NCBI RefSeq assembly: GCF_013744875.1
Contig: NZ_CP059399.1
Coordinates: forward strand, 3,596,001 to 3,660,000
Origin: Nocardia huaxiensis
Lineage (GTDB): Bacteria; Actinomycetota; Actinomycetes; Mycobacteriales; Mycobacteriaceae
Length of the DNA stretch: 64,000 nucleotides
Reading direction: 5' to 3'
Shown one piece after another: positions 55,636 to 64,000 of the stretch (its first letter is position 1; each line of letters begins with the position of its first letter). A program made the translations under genes and the position numbers. Below the pieces are notes generated by a model, which saw nothing but the letters and a program-made list of their open reading frames with translations, was not told where the DNA came from and made no database searches.

Positions 55636-57284
55636 CACAGCCCTCCGGTCCGGAGCTCGCGCGCTGCCTGATCGGCCAGTGCGCGTTTGTCGACCTTGCC
55701 GACGGGAGTGCGCGGCAGCCGATCCGCCACCAGCAGGATGTCCGGGTGCTTGTACGCGGCGACGCCGGATGTGCGGAGGTGGGACAGCACGTCCCGCAGG
55801 CTCGGGGCCGCGCCGTCCGCCACGACGACCGCGCAAATCCGTTCGCCGAGACGGTCGTCGGCGATGGGGACCACCGCGACATCGCGAATCAGCCCGTGCG
55901 AGAGCAGATGTCGCTCGAGCTCGGGTGCCGAGATCTTCTCGCCGCCCCGATTGATCTGGTCCTTGATCCGGCCCATCACCACGAGGTGCCCGCTGTCGGT
56001 CACCCGGACCAGATCGCCGGTGCGGTAGAAGCCGTCGGTGGTGAACGCGGAGCGATTGTGCTCGGGCGCGCGATAGTATCCGCGAATCGTGTACGGCCCC
56101 CGGACATGGAGTTCTCCGACCGAGCCCGCGGGAACCGGGACACCGTCGGCATCCAGCACCCGGATCTCGTCGGCGGGTGACATGGGCCGGCCCTGGGTGG
56201 TGTGGCGTACCTCCTCGGTATCGCTGGAACGGGTGTAGCAGATCAGGCCCTCGGCCATCCCGAAGACCTGCTGGATCGGACAGCGGAGCCGGCGCGAAAT
56301 GCGGAGTGCTGCTTCAGGATCCAGGCGGGCCCCGCCGATCTGCAGCATTGCCAGCGAGGACAGGTCGGCGGATGTCGTCGTCGCGTGTGCGGCCCACAGC
56401 TCGGCCACGGCGGGCACGGCCGAGGTCACTGTGACGCCTTCCCGTTCGATCAGCGCGAAGACGGTGGCCGGGCTGGGGTCGGGTGCGAGGACCACCGTCC
56501 CGCCCGTGCTCAGCGCACCGAGCACGCCCGGACTCGCGAGCGGGAAGTTGTGCACCATCGGCAGTGCCGCCAGATACACACTGCCCGAATCGAATTCACA
56601 CACCTGCGCACTGCCCCGGAAGGTGCAGGAGTAGTCGTCGTGGGTGCGGGGAATGAGTTTCGGCACCCCGGTGGTACCGCCCGACAGCAGGAACAGGGCG
56701 ATCGTGCCGGGGTCGACCACGGGCAGGTCCGCCGGCTCCGCGTCCACGGCATCGAAGGAGTGGAACTCCGCTGGATCTCCGACCACGATCACCGTTCGCA
56801 GACTCGGCACTTCGACACCGACCTGCCGGGCCAGGGGACGGTAGTCGAAGCCCTGGTGCCGATCCACGATGAAGTACGCGCGGGCCTCCGTGTGCCGGGC
56901 GAAGTAGGTGATCTCGGCCTGCCGGTGACTCGCCATCGCGAAGACCGGGCGGACACCGATCCGGAACAGGGCCAGCATGAGCACGACGAGTTCGCTGCGA
57001 TTGGGCAGCTGTACGACGACATTGTCGCCGGGGCGCAGCCCGGTACGCAGCAGCCCGGCGGCCAGGCGCTCGGTCCGGGAAGCCAACTCGCCGTAGGTGA
57101 TCCGGCGTTGCGGATCGACAACCGCGACCGCCGCGGGATCCCCCGCCGCGATGACCCGGTACAGCGGCTCCCCGAGCCAGTAGCCGCTGTCTCGATAGGC
57201 CGCCGCCGTCTCGGCGGGCCAGGGGACCCACTCGGCGGCCCGCTCATCCGACCGGACATCCTTCGAATCGAGATCACTCGTCAT
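55635..57284 (-). CDS. 2,3-dihydroxybenzoate-AMP ligase
   Basis: This 549-aa stand-alone adenylation enzyme of the EntE/DhbE type activates an aryl acid and loads it onto the aryl carrier protein. Its motifs are L-S-G-G-T-T-G-V-P-K, F-G-M-A-E-G-L, Y-R-T-G-D and P-V-G-K-V-D-K. The pocket segment H-N-F-P-L-A-S-P-G (near 247) keeps the Asn and Ser associated with DHB. Near 348 it reads G-L-I-C-Y-T-R where DhbE has G-L-V-N-Y-T-R, so the exact hydroxylation pattern accepted is a little uncertain. The DHB synthesis genes around it favour 2,3-DHB. The ribosome site is weak. Confidence 0.92.
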   Translation of the reverse strand: MTSDLDSKDVRSDERAAEWVPWPAETAAAYRDSGYWLGEPLYRVIAAGDPAAVAVVDPQRRITYGELASRTERLAAGLLRTGLRPGDNVVVQLPNRSELVVLMLALFRIGVRPVFAMASHRQAEITYFARHTEARAYFIVDRHQGFDYRPLARQVGVEVPSLRTVIVVGDPAEFHSFDAVDAEPADLPVVDPGTIALFLLSGGTTGVPKLIPRTHDDYSCTFRGSAQVCEFDSGSVYLAALPMVHNFPLASPGVLGALSTGGTVVLAPDPSPATVFALIEREGVTVTSAVPAVAELWAAHATTTSADLSSLAMLQIGGARLDPEAALRISRRLRCPIQQVFGMAEGLICYTRSSDTEEVRHTTQGRPMSPADEIRVLDADGVPVPAGSVGELHVRGPYTIRGYYRAPEHNRSAFTTDGFYRTGDLVRVTDSGHLVVMGRIKDQINRGGEKISAPELERHLLSHGLIRDVAVVPIADDRLGERICAVVVADGAAPSLRDVLSHLRTSGVAAYKHPDILLVADRLPRTPVGKVDKRALADQAARELRTGGL

Positions 57285-57333
57285 ACCCGTACCCCGTGCC
57301 CTCGCTGTGTGTAGTGGTCGTGCCCGCGCCGGA

Positions 57334-58044
57334 TCAGGCGCGCCGGAAACGGCCTATCCAGGCCGGAATGTCGAACGGTTCCGGGGTGAAGGGGAAAGCT
57401 GTTCGAATGGTGGAGGTTTCGAGAGCCTCCAGCTCCCACCCAGCGGCGAAACCGCCGCGCAGCAGCTCAGCGCTCATCTTCGGCATGGTGGTCCAGTCGA
57501 AGCCGTTCCCGCCGTTCTGCGCTCGCATATCGCGGAGAATTCCGGCGAGGTCGTTGTCGAACAGCTCGCGCACGCGGTCGCTGATCGCGTGCACGATCAC
57601 CACCGCACCCGGACGGCACACCCGGTGCAGGGCGGCCGCGTAGCGGACGAGTTCCGGGTGGCCGAAGCGGTGCGCGAGCCCGGAATCGACGACGGTGTCG
57701 AAGCTGTCGTCGTATCCGTCGAGCACCAGTGCGTCCGCAACGGCGAAGGTGGCCTGGAGATTTCGCTCGGCGGTTTTGCGGCGCGCGATCTCGATCGCGG
57801 TGGTCGACCGGTCCACACCGGTGACGGCGTAGCCGCGGCCCACCAGGTAGAGCGCATTGTCGCCGGTGCCGCAGCCGGCGTCGAGGACATCGCCGCGGAT
57901 GTGGCCGGCGGCTTCCTCGGCGACGAACGCGGGCTGGGGGTCGCCGATCTCCCACGGCGGATTGCCGCCGAACGGTCCCTCGCCGCGGTAGACGGCCTCG
58001 TAGTCGAGTGTGCGGTCCCGTGCATCCTCGCGTGCCGTGGTCAT
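57334..58044 (-). CDS. Class I SAM-dependent methyltransferase
   Basis: This 236-aa enzyme has a motif I of V-L-D-A-G-C-G-T-G-D-N-A and a following acidic motif near V-D-R-S. The N-terminal G-N-P-P-W-E-I-G-D-P-Q-P segment is typical of a family of actinobacterial small-molecule methyltransferases. AGGAG lies 9 nt upstream of the ATG. It sits at the junction between the terpene and catechol genes. It could methylate a catechol hydroxyl, the serine part or the terpene; sequence does not decide. Confidence 0.85.
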   Translation of the reverse strand: MTTAREDARDRTLDYEAVYRGEGPFGGNPPWEIGDPQPAFVAEEAAGHIRGDVLDAGCGTGDNALYLVGRGYAVTGVDRSTTAIEIARRKTAERNLQATFAVADALVLDGYDDSFDTVVDSGLAHRFGHPELVRYAAALHRVCRPGAVVIVHAISDRVRELFDNDLAGILRDMRAQNGGNGFDWTTMPKMSAELLRGGFAAGWELEALETSTIRTAFPFTPEPFDIPAWIGRFRRA

Positions 58045-58072
58045 GATGAAAGCTCCTGTCGTGCGGTTGTTG

Positions 58073-59095
58073 TCAGTGCTGGAGGACGGTTTCGGCTGCC
58101 GGTGACACCGGCAGGCGATAGCCCGCGCGGGTGGCCCGCTGATTTATCAGCCAGGCTTTGGCAATGGCCACGAGGATGTCGGCGATCGTCGCGACGGCGA
58201 GAGCGGGCGCCTTGCGCTGTGCGCCGACCGCCAATCGGAGATCGTCCTTCTCGAGCTCGCCGATGAGGCGGTAGTTCCGCCGGATATTGAAATCGAGGAA
58301 GGCCCGCGAGGTCGGGTGGACGGTCTGCGCCCAGTCCCGCCCGGCGTCGAGATGCCGGCGTGCGCGCTCGATCTGGAAGCGCATGAGATCCCGCAGCGCA
58401 CGGCTCGGTGTGCCGGTGGTGATCTCGTGGGTGAGACGGGCCCGATCCAGCCCGAACTGCTCGAGATCCTAGAGCGGCAGATAGAGGTGCCCGGTTTCCA
58501 GGTCCTCGGGGACGTCCCAGATGAAGTCCATGAGCTTGAAAGCCGTAACCGCTTGGCGGCACAGTGCTTCCGACTCCGGTGACGAGGTCTCGTACAGCGT
58601 GTTCATCCACAGCGACGGCAGCAGCGTGATGTTCTCTACGTAGTCGAGCAGATCCTCGTATGTGCGGTATTCGGTGGTGTGGATGGCGCGGCGCTGGGCG
58701 TCGATGTAGTCGGAGACCCGCTCCAGTGGGAGATTCCAGGTACGCATCATGTGGACGAAGGCGCGCGCGGTGGCCTCGTCGTCCACCTCGCCGGTGGACA
58801 GGTTGGTGCGATCGCGGGCGGGCTCGTCATTGCGGTGGCGTTCGAACGCCCGCTGCCATTCCGCGAGTCGCAGGAGCCGGATCTCGGCACTCTGCGACGG
58901 CTCGTCGGCGAGGTCGTCGAGATATCCGATGAAGGTCCACAGCGCATCCATGTAGGGGCGCTTCGGCGTCGGGAACATGTAGCGAATCCGCTCCAAACCT
59001 CGACCGTGCCGGGCCAGGACGCGACCGGTGATCAGATAGTCGCGGCGCAGGCCGGGATCGGAGATTCCGGCGGCGTCGAGTTCTGCGTCGTTCAT
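58073..59095 (-). pseudogene. Squalene/phytoene synthase family gene interrupted by an in-frame TAG
   Basis: Translation from 59095 gives a head-to-head prenyl synthase with both Asp-rich motifs: D-D-L-A-D (near residue 41) and D-V-P-E-D (near 198). After Y-L-P-L, codon 209 is TAG (58471-58469). Beyond it the same frame stays open for 131 codons and continues the family: D-L-E-Q-F-G-L-D-R, then R-F-Q-I-E-R-A-R and a hydrophobic C-terminus, to a stop at 58073. Relatives have Glu or Asp at this position, so GAG to TAG is one substitution. The ATG overlaps the ispG stop (TAATG). It is either a recent nonsense mutation or a base-calling error. Confidence 0.85.
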
Positions 59096-60258
59096 TACTG
59101 TTGTGCTCCTTCGGATTTCGAGACTTCCTCGGCGAGGCGCATGGCCTCCTCGATGAGGGTTTCGACGATGAGGTGTTCGGGCACGGTCTTGATGACCTCG
59201 CCCTTGACGAAGATCTGGCCGCGGCCGTTGCCCGAGGCGACACCGAGGTCGGCCTCGCGGGCTTCACCGGGACCGTTGACGACACAGCCCATGACGGCCA
59301 CCCGCAGCGGGACCTCCATGCCTTCCAGGCCGGCGGTGACCTCGTTGGCCAGGGTGTACACATCGACCTGCGCGCGACCGCACGACGGACAGGACACGAT
59401 CTCGAGCTTGCGGGGGCGCAGGTTCAGCGACTGCAGGATCTGACCGCCGACCTTCACCTCTTCGGCCGGAGGCGCCGACAGCGACACCCGAATGGTGTCG
59501 CCGATGCCCTGGGACAGCAGCGCACCGAACGCGGTCGCGGACTTGATGGTGCCCTGGAAGGCGGGACCGGCCTCGGTCACGCCCAGATGCAGCGGGTAGT
59601 CGCACTGGGCGGCGAGCTGACGGTAGGCCTCGACCATGACCACCGGGTCGTTGTGCTTGACCGAGATCTTGATGTCGCCGAAGCCGTGCTCCTCGAACAG
59701 CGAGGCTTCCCACAGCGCCGATTCCACCAGCGCCTCGGGGGTGGCCTTGCCGTACTTGGCCATCATGCGCTTGTCGAGCGAGCCCGCGTTGACGCCGATG
59801 CGGATCGGGATGCCCGCCGCGCCGGCCGCCTTGGCGACCTCCTTGACGCGGCCGTCGAATTCCTTGATATTGCCCGGGTTCACGCGCACCGCGGCACAGC
59901 CGGCGTCGATCGCGGCGAAAATGTATTTGGGCTGGAAGTGGATGTCGGCGATCACCGGGATGCCCGATTTCTTGGCGATGATCGGCAGCGCGTCCGCGTC
60001 CTCCTGGCGCGGGCACGCGACTCTGACGATGTCGCAGCCCGACGCGGTCAACTCCGCGATCTGCTGCAGGGTGGCGTTCACGTCATGGGTCTTGGTGGTG
60101 GTCATCGACTGGACCGACACGGGGAAATCACTGCCCACCCCGACATTGCCCACCATCAACTGGCGCGTCTTACGCCGCGGCGCGAGAGTTACTGTGCCGG
60201 TGGTACTTCCGGCGATGCCGGGCATGCCGGGCATGCCGAGCGCGATCGTGCCCGTCAT
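59095..60258 (-). CDS. ispG: 4-hydroxy-3-methylbut-2-enyl diphosphate synthase (IspG), cluster copy
   Basis: This 387-aa MEP-pathway enzyme has a TIM-barrel N-terminal part with [11 protein letters not shown], and C-terminal Fe-S ligands in C-P-S-C-G-R and [11 protein letters not shown]. It makes HMBPP. The start overlaps the dxs stop by 4 nt. Actinobacteria normally have another ispG with ispC elsewhere, so this is probably a second copy dedicated to the cluster, as in Streptomyces hopanoid clusters; a genome search would confirm that. Confidence 0.93.
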   Translation of the reverse strand: MTGTIALGMPGMPGIAGSTTGTVTLAPRRKTRQLMVGNVGVGSDFPVSVQSMTTTKTHDVNATLQQIAELTASGCDIVRVACPRQEDADALPIIAKKSGIPVIADIHFQPKYIFAAIDAGCAAVRVNPGNIKEFDGRVKEVAKAAGAAGIPIRIGVNAGSLDKRMMAKYGKATPEALVESALWEASLFEEHGFGDIKISVKHNDPVVMVEAYRQLAAQCDYPLHLGVTEAGPAFQGTIKSATAFGALLSQGIGDTIRVSLSAPPAEEVKVGGQILQSLNLRPRKLEIVSCPSCGRAQVDVYTLANEVTAGLEGMEVPLRVAVMGCVVNGPGEAREADLGVASGNGRGQIFVKGEVIKTVPEHLIVETLIEEAMRLAEEVSKSEGAQQ

Positions 60259-62057
60259 CGGGTCACCTCCGCCAGCCAGGTGGTGACGCGGGTGGCGATC
60301 CCGGCACCCGTGAGTTCGAGTTCGCGCAAAATCTCATCGCGTGACCCATGTTCGAGAAACCGTTGCGGCACACCGGCAATACGGATCGAGGCGGAGACGC
60401 CGTCGTCCCGCAGCCGTGCCGTCACGGCCGAACCGAAGCCGCCGTGTACTCCCGAGTCCTCGACGGTGACCACGAGCCGGACCCCGGCCGCCAGTTCCGC
60501 GAGGGCCGGCGGCACGGGCAGCACCCAGCGCGGATCCACCACGAGCGCTTCGATTCCCCGCTCGTGCAGGGCCGCCGCGGCGATCAGCGCCTGCTCGGCG
60601 AGCGGGCCGACCGCGATCAGCAGCACTTCGGGATGCGCGGCAGCGCGCAGCACATCGACGCCACCGTCCCGTCGCGCCGCCGGAATGCCGGGTCCGGTTG
60701 CGCCCTTGGGGAATCGGAGCGCGGTCGGTCCGTCGGTGACGGCGAGCGCCTCGGCGAACTCCTCCCGCAGCGTCGCCGCATCCCGGGGCGCGGCCACCCG
60801 CATACCCGGCACCATGCCCAGCACGGACAGATCCCAGACGCCATTGTGGCTTGCCCCGTCCGGGCCGGTGACACCGGAGCGGTCCAGCACGAAGGTCACC
60901 GGCAGTCCCGGCAGCGCCACGTCCATCAGCACCTGATCGAAGGCACGATTGAGGAAGGTCGAGTAGACGGCCACGACCGGATGCAGTCCGCCCAGCGCCA
61001 TTCCCGCAGCCGAGGCGACCGCGTGCTGTTCGGCGATGCCGACGTCGAACATGCGCTCCGGGAAGCGATCTCCGAACGTGGCCACTCCGGTCGGGCCCGG
61101 CATGGCGGCGGTGACGGCTACGAGATCGGGACGGCGCGCACCCCAGTTCACCAGTTCGGTGGCGAACACGTCTGTCCAGTCCGGGTATTCGGGCCGGGAC
61201 GATTCGAGCGGAGCGCCGGTGATCGGATCGAGGGGCCCGCAGGCGTGCATCCGATCCCGCTCGTCGTTCTCGGCGGGCTCGTACCCCATCCCTTTGCGCG
61301 TCACCGCGTGCACGATGACCGGGCCGCCGGATTCCTTGGCGCGCACCAGCGCCGACTCCAGGGCCGGCAGGTCGTGTCCGTCGACCGGGCCGATATAGGC
61401 GATGCCCAGATCCGGGAACAAAGTATGCGGGCCGGGCGCGTCCGGCACGGAACGCAGTGTGGTCAGCCGGTTCGCGAGCCCCCCGACAGTCGGAGCGTAG
61501 GAGCGGCCGTTGTCGTTCAGCACAATGACGACCGGTTGGTTCGGGGACGCCGCTATGTTGTTCAGCGCCTCCCAGCACACGCCGCCGGTCAGCGCGCCGT
61601 CTCCGACGACCGCCACGACGTGCCGATCCGAACGCCCCGACAGGGCGAAGGCTTTCGCCAGTCCATCCGCACAGGACAGTCCGGTCGAGGCGTGGGACGA
61701 CTCCACCCAGTCGTGTTCGCTCTCGGTGCGCGCCGGATAGCCGGACAGACCTCCGCGCCGGCGCAGTGTGTCGAATCCGTCCTGCCGCCCGGTCAGGATC
61801 TTGTGCACGTAGGCCTGGTGGCCAGTGTCGAAAATGATCGGGTCCGAAGGAGAGTCGAAGACCCGGTGCAGCGCCAGAGTCAGCTCGACGACCCCGAGGT
61901 TCGGGCCCAGGTGACCACCGGTCGAGGTGACCTTGCGGATCAGGAAGTGCCGGATCTCGCCGGCGAGACAGTGGAGTTCGGCGGCCGACAGCGTGCGCAG
62001 ATCGGTCGGTCTCTGTATGCGGGTGAGCAGGTTGGATACCGCCGTTGCGGGTGACAT
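60255..62057 (-). CDS. dxs: 1-deoxy-D-xylulose-5-phosphate synthase, cluster copy
   Basis: This 600-aa thiamine diphosphate enzyme condenses pyruvate and glyceraldehyde 3-phosphate, the flux-setting first step of the MEP pathway. It has the N-terminal H-L-G-P-N-L-G, the ThDP motif G-D-G-A-L-T-G-G-x15-N, and the transketolase middle domain with [10 protein letters not shown]. The ATG at 62057 is preferred; a TTG at 62069 overlapping the cyclase stop is an alternative, and neither has a strong ribosome site. A cluster-borne dxs would raise isoprenoid precursor supply for the terpene genes. Confidence 0.93.
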   Translation of the reverse strand: MSPATAVSNLLTRIQRPTDLRTLSAAELHCLAGEIRHFLIRKVTSTGGHLGPNLGVVELTLALHRVFDSPSDPIIFDTGHQAYVHKILTGRQDGFDTLRRRGGLSGYPARTESEHDWVESSHASTGLSCADGLAKAFALSGRSDRHVVAVVGDGALTGGVCWEALNNIAASPNQPVVIVLNDNGRSYAPTVGGLANRLTTLRSVPDAPGPHTLFPDLGIAYIGPVDGHDLPALESALVRAKESGGPVIVHAVTRKGMGYEPAENDERDRMHACGPLDPITGAPLESSRPEYPDWTDVFATELVNWGARRPDLVAVTAAMPGPTGVATFGDRFPERMFDVGIAEQHAVASAAGMALGGLHPVVAVYSTFLNRAFDQVLMDVALPGLPVTFVLDRSGVTGPDGASHNGVWDLSVLGMVPGMRVAAPRDAATLREEFAEALAVTDGPTALRFPKGATGPGIPAARRDGGVDVLRAAAHPEVLLIAVGPLAEQALIAAAALHERGIEALVVDPRWVLPVPPALAELAAGVRLVVTVEDSGVHGGFGSAVTARLRDDGVSASIRIAGVPQRFLEHGSRDEILRELELTGAGIATRVTTWLAEVTR

Positions 62058-62062
62058 GGTCG

Positions 62063-63577
62063 TCAGCAACGGCCCGACAGGGTCATCAGCCCGGTGGCCA
62101 CAACCGCATGGCTCTGTGCCGGCACATAGCTGAGCAGCGGGCGCGGACCGAGCAGCTCCGGCGGACCGGGCCAGGAGCCGTCCGCGTGCTGTGTCGCCGC
62201 AAGGTATTCGACCGCTCGGTCCAGTGCCGCGCTGTCCTGCCAGCCGACGTGCACGAGACAGGCAAGGGCCGCGCCGGTCGCGGTGGCGCAGCTGTCCTCA
62301 CCCGCTTCCTGGCCCCATCCGCCGTCCGAGTTCTGCGCCGCCGCCACACGCGCGGCCGCGTCCCGCACCGCGGGGTGGTCGTAACCGATCGCGGCGCCGA
62401 TGGTGTCGATGGTGTAGGGCCGGTTCCGGTACACGCACAGGAATTCCTCACCCGCGCTGAACCGGTCCGAAAGCCATTGCCGCGCAACGGTGATCGACGG
62501 CGTCCCGGCTTCGGGAAGCTGTTTCAGGACGGCGACGATGTGCGCGACGCAGTCATCGGTCGGCACGTCCTTGGCGTAGTAGTAGGTGTTCCACAGACCG
62601 TCGGGCCGCTGGTGGTCCCGGTACAGGCCGACGGACCTCTCGATGACGGCCGGATCCGAGACGCCCACCAGTGCGTGCAGTGCCGCCGCGGTGCTGTCCA
62701 GATCCGGTTCGACCGTGGTGGCGTAGGGGAATCCGCCGTCCGGGTGCTGCATGGACTCCAGGAAGGCCACCGCGCGGTCCCGGCTGTGCTGCCGGAAGGT
62801 CTCGTGCTCGCGGAACGCCCAGATGGTGACGATGGTGTCCCACACATCGCAGACCAGCAGGCCGAATCCGCCATTGTCCAGCTGCTGTGCGACCAGATAC
62901 GCCCGGGCCCGCCGCACCGCATCGCCGCCGGGATCCGCGATGCCCAGCGCCAGGACCGCCATCGCGGTGCTGATCGGCATGCCCGCGACCGAACCGTCCT
63001 CGGACTGAATGGATTCGATCGTCGCGGCCGCTTCGCGTGCCGCCTCCGCATCACCGAGATGAGTTTCGACGATCACCCGGGCAGCCGCTATCTCGACGAT
63101 GCTCCACACCCGCAGCCGGTCCTTGCGCGCGGTCTCGTAGCGCTCCGACAGTTCGGACCGCAGCTGTGCCAGTGCGGCTTCGGCGCGGTCGCCCCACACG
63201 TGCTCCCACTGACCCGCGTGCAGCGTGAGCGCCTGCACCAGTGCGATCCGCCAGCGCAGCACCGGATTCCGCAGTGCGGGATGGTCCGGATCGAGTTCGA
63301 CCGCCTTGCCCAGTGACAGGTCGCGAAGCGCGTTCTCGGTCATGATCGCGATCGGGTCGTGTTGCAGCGACGCGGAATTGAGTGCGAGCCAAGTGCGGGC
63401 GCGGGCTACCGCGTCGTCCGCGCCACCCGCGACGGACAGGGCGTAACAGGCGAATCCGGTCTCGAGAATGCGGGGTGCGGGCGGGGTGGTCCAGGAGCCA
63501 GCGGCGTCCTGGGTGTCGACGACGTGGCGCACCGCGCGTTCGAGGACGAGTTCGAGGGTGGACTGGGTGGTTTCCAT
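62063..63577 (-). CDS. Class II terpene cyclase-like protein
   Basis: This 504-aa alpha/alpha-barrel protein has several QW-like repeats (D-A-A-G-S-W, H-P-D-G-G-F, R-P-D-G-L-W, S-D-G-G-W, H-A-D-G-S-W). It matches bacterial class II diterpene cyclases in length (the M. tuberculosis Rv3377c enzyme has about 500 aa) and is much shorter than squalene-hopene cyclase (over 600). At the acid motif it has D292-L-D294-S-T, close to the D-x-D-T-T of that group; the central Asp used for protonation is kept. It probably cyclises a prenyl diphosphate made by the synthase encoded just upstream. The product is not predictable. Confidence 0.82.
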   Translation of the reverse strand: METTQSTLELVLERAVRHVVDTQDAAGSWTTPPAPRILETGFACYALSVAGGADDAVARARTWLALNSASLQHDPIAIMTENALRDLSLGKAVELDPDHPALRNPVLRWRIALVQALTLHAGQWEHVWGDRAEAALAQLRSELSERYETARKDRLRVWSIVEIAAARVIVETHLGDAEAAREAAATIESIQSEDGSVAGMPISTAMAVLALGIADPGGDAVRRARAYLVAQQLDNGGFGLLVCDVWDTIVTIWAFREHETFRQHSRDRAVAFLESMQHPDGGFPYATTVEPDLDSTAAALHALVGVSDPAVIERSVGLYRDHQRPDGLWNTYYYAKDVPTDDCVAHIVAVLKQLPEAGTPSITVARQWLSDRFSAGEEFLCVYRNRPYTIDTIGAAIGYDHPAVRDAAARVAAAQNSDGGWGQEAGEDSCATATGAALACLVHVGWQDSAALDRAVEYLAATQHADGSWPGPPELLGPRPLLSYVPAQSHAVVATGLMTLSGRC

Positions 63578-63615
63578 ATGTGGCTGCTTTCTGAAAGTCG
63601 TTGGCGGGCAGAAGA

Positions 63616-64000
63616 TCAGCGGTCGCGGCGGAGAATCGCCAGCGTGAGATCACGCAGTGGACCGGCTCCCGACTCGAGCGGCCGTGCCCGGTCGAGCGCG
63701 GCCAGCGCACCGCGCGTACGGATTTCGGCTTCGGTGCTCGCCCACTCGCGCCCACCGGCGGCCTCGACCAGGTCCGCGGCCTCGAGGACGGTGGCGGCAT
63801 CGAAGGGATCCGGTTGCCGGTACAGGTCGGCCAGCCGCTGACCGGCCGTCGTCCCCGACGTGAGCGCCGCGACCACCGGCAGCGACTTCTTCCGCGACGA
63901 CAGGTCCGAACCCTGTGGTTTGCCGGTCTGGTCGGGCGGACTCCAGATGCCCATCAGATCGTCGACGAGCTGATAGGCCAGACCCAGCTGCCGGCCGAAG
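63616..64000 (-). CDS. Polyprenyl (GGPP-type) diphosphate synthase, C-terminal part
   Basis: The frame is open to the right edge. The visible residues contain the second Asp-rich region and its surroundings (Q-L-V-D-D-L-M-G-I-W, then T-G-K-P, G-S-D-L, K-K-S-L-P-V-V-A-A-L), diagnostic of trans-isoprenyl diphosphate synthases of the actinobacterial IdsA/GGPPS group. The N-terminal two thirds, with the first D-D-x-x-D and the chain-length residues, are outside, so product length is unknown. It ends 38 nt before the cyclase start. Confidence 0.93.
   Translation of the reverse strand, partial: FGRQLGLAYQLVDDLMGIWSPPDQTGKPQGSDLSSRKKSLPVVAALTSGTTAGQRLADLYRQPDPFDAATVLEAADLVEAAGGREWASTEAEIRTRGALAALDRARPLESGAGPLRDLTLAILRRDR

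Larger units (their letters stand above)
48109..64000 (-). other. Candidate terpene / catechol-serine biosynthetic gene cluster (right end outside window)
   Basis: Twelve minus-strand genes, from polyprenyl diphosphate synthase (transcribed first) to isochorismate synthase (last), lie with gaps of at most 49 nt and many 1-4 nt overlaps, so they probably form one transcription unit. Five genes make a terpene or its precursors, one is a methyltransferase, and six build DHB-serine chemistry. The promoter and any transport or release genes would lie beyond the right edge. The combination, not each part, is what is unusual. Joint product formation is inferred from co-transcription only. Confidence 0.75.

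Noticed and set aside
58073..58384. Separate small gene for the part downstream of the TAG.
   Set aside because: It is the in-frame continuation of the prenyl synthase domain, with no ribosome site of its own, so it is treated as the 3' part of one broken gene.
58469..58471. TAG recoding (pyrrolysine or programmed readthrough) in the squalene/phytoene synthase-like gene.
   Set aside because: No Pyl machinery or structured readthrough signal is visible, and a single G-to-T change or sequencing error explains it more simply.

Overview
The window is high-GC actinobacterial DNA, most likely from Nocardia or a close relative in the Mycobacteriales. The evidence is the asnB / ctaC-ctaF / ctaE-qcrC-qcrA-qcrB respiratory gene set (QcrC is the di-haem cytochrome c of the actinobacterial bcc-aa3 supercomplex), a fused CysNC, a DprE1-like flavoprotein, many acyl-CoA enzymes, TIGR03118-type and TerD-AIM24 proteins, frequent GTG starts and 1-4 nt gene overlaps. 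I see no rRNA, tRNA, CRISPR array, insertion sequence or phage gene.

Layout. 1-2.5 kb: end of a MetQ-like lipoprotein gene, then metN and metI (D/L-methionine type ABC importer). 2.6-12 kb: a fused acyl-CoA carboxylase, a DnaJ-like protein, a TerD-AIM24 fusion, a two-component system and a lipoprotein hydrolase of the tripeptidyl-aminopeptidase type, all on the minus strand. 12-16 kb: asnB, divergent from ctaC-ctaF. 16-26.7 kb: mixed genes (an SDR with a degenerate active site, a DprE1-like oxidase, a PhoD phosphatase, an unrecognised protein, NADAR, an MmyB-type regulator divergent from an SDR, Nudix, a flavin amine oxidase, IclR). 26.9-32.9 kb: a sulfate activation and transfer operon (cysD, cysNC, DUF1214-like protein, SDR, sulfotransferase). 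33-34.3 kb: a lipoprotein of the TIGR03118 type behind a DtxR/IdeR-like site. 34.4-40.3 kb: a TetR regulator divergent from an acyl-CoA catabolism operon (two acyl-CoA dehydrogenases, SDR, acyl-CoA ligase, MaoC hydratase). 40.3-48 kb: a YdcF-like protein, a stand-alone RAM-domain protein, a 29-bp tandem repeat, trpD, a small protein, and ctaE-qcrCAB.

48.1-64 kb (running off the right edge): the most unusual region, a minus-strand, tightly overlapping run of 12 genes. Read in transcription order it encodes polyprenyl diphosphate synthase (5' end outside), a class II terpene cyclase-like protein, DXS, IspG, a squalene/phytoene synthase family protein interrupted by an in-frame TAG, a SAM methyltransferase, a 2,3-dihydroxybenzoate (DHB) AMP ligase, DHB dehydrogenase, isochorismatase, a five-domain NRPS (C-A-T-C-T, predicted to use serine, no thioesterase), a free aryl carrier protein and isochorismate synthase. 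Two pathways not normally joined therefore appear to be co-transcribed: terpene scaffold formation with its own MEP-pathway supply, and enterobactin-type catechol-serine assembly. I infer a terpene/catechol-serine biosynthetic gene cluster whose product I cannot match to a known compound. No siderophore transporter or terminal thioesterase is present in the visible part.

The core respiratory genes are split: ctaC-ctaF and ctaE-qcrCAB, close neighbours in Corynebacterium and Mycobacterium, lie about 28 kb apart here, with accessory metabolism between and after them. Strong hairpin terminators close several convergent boundaries (2.55, 15.96, 34.36 and 48.06 kb).
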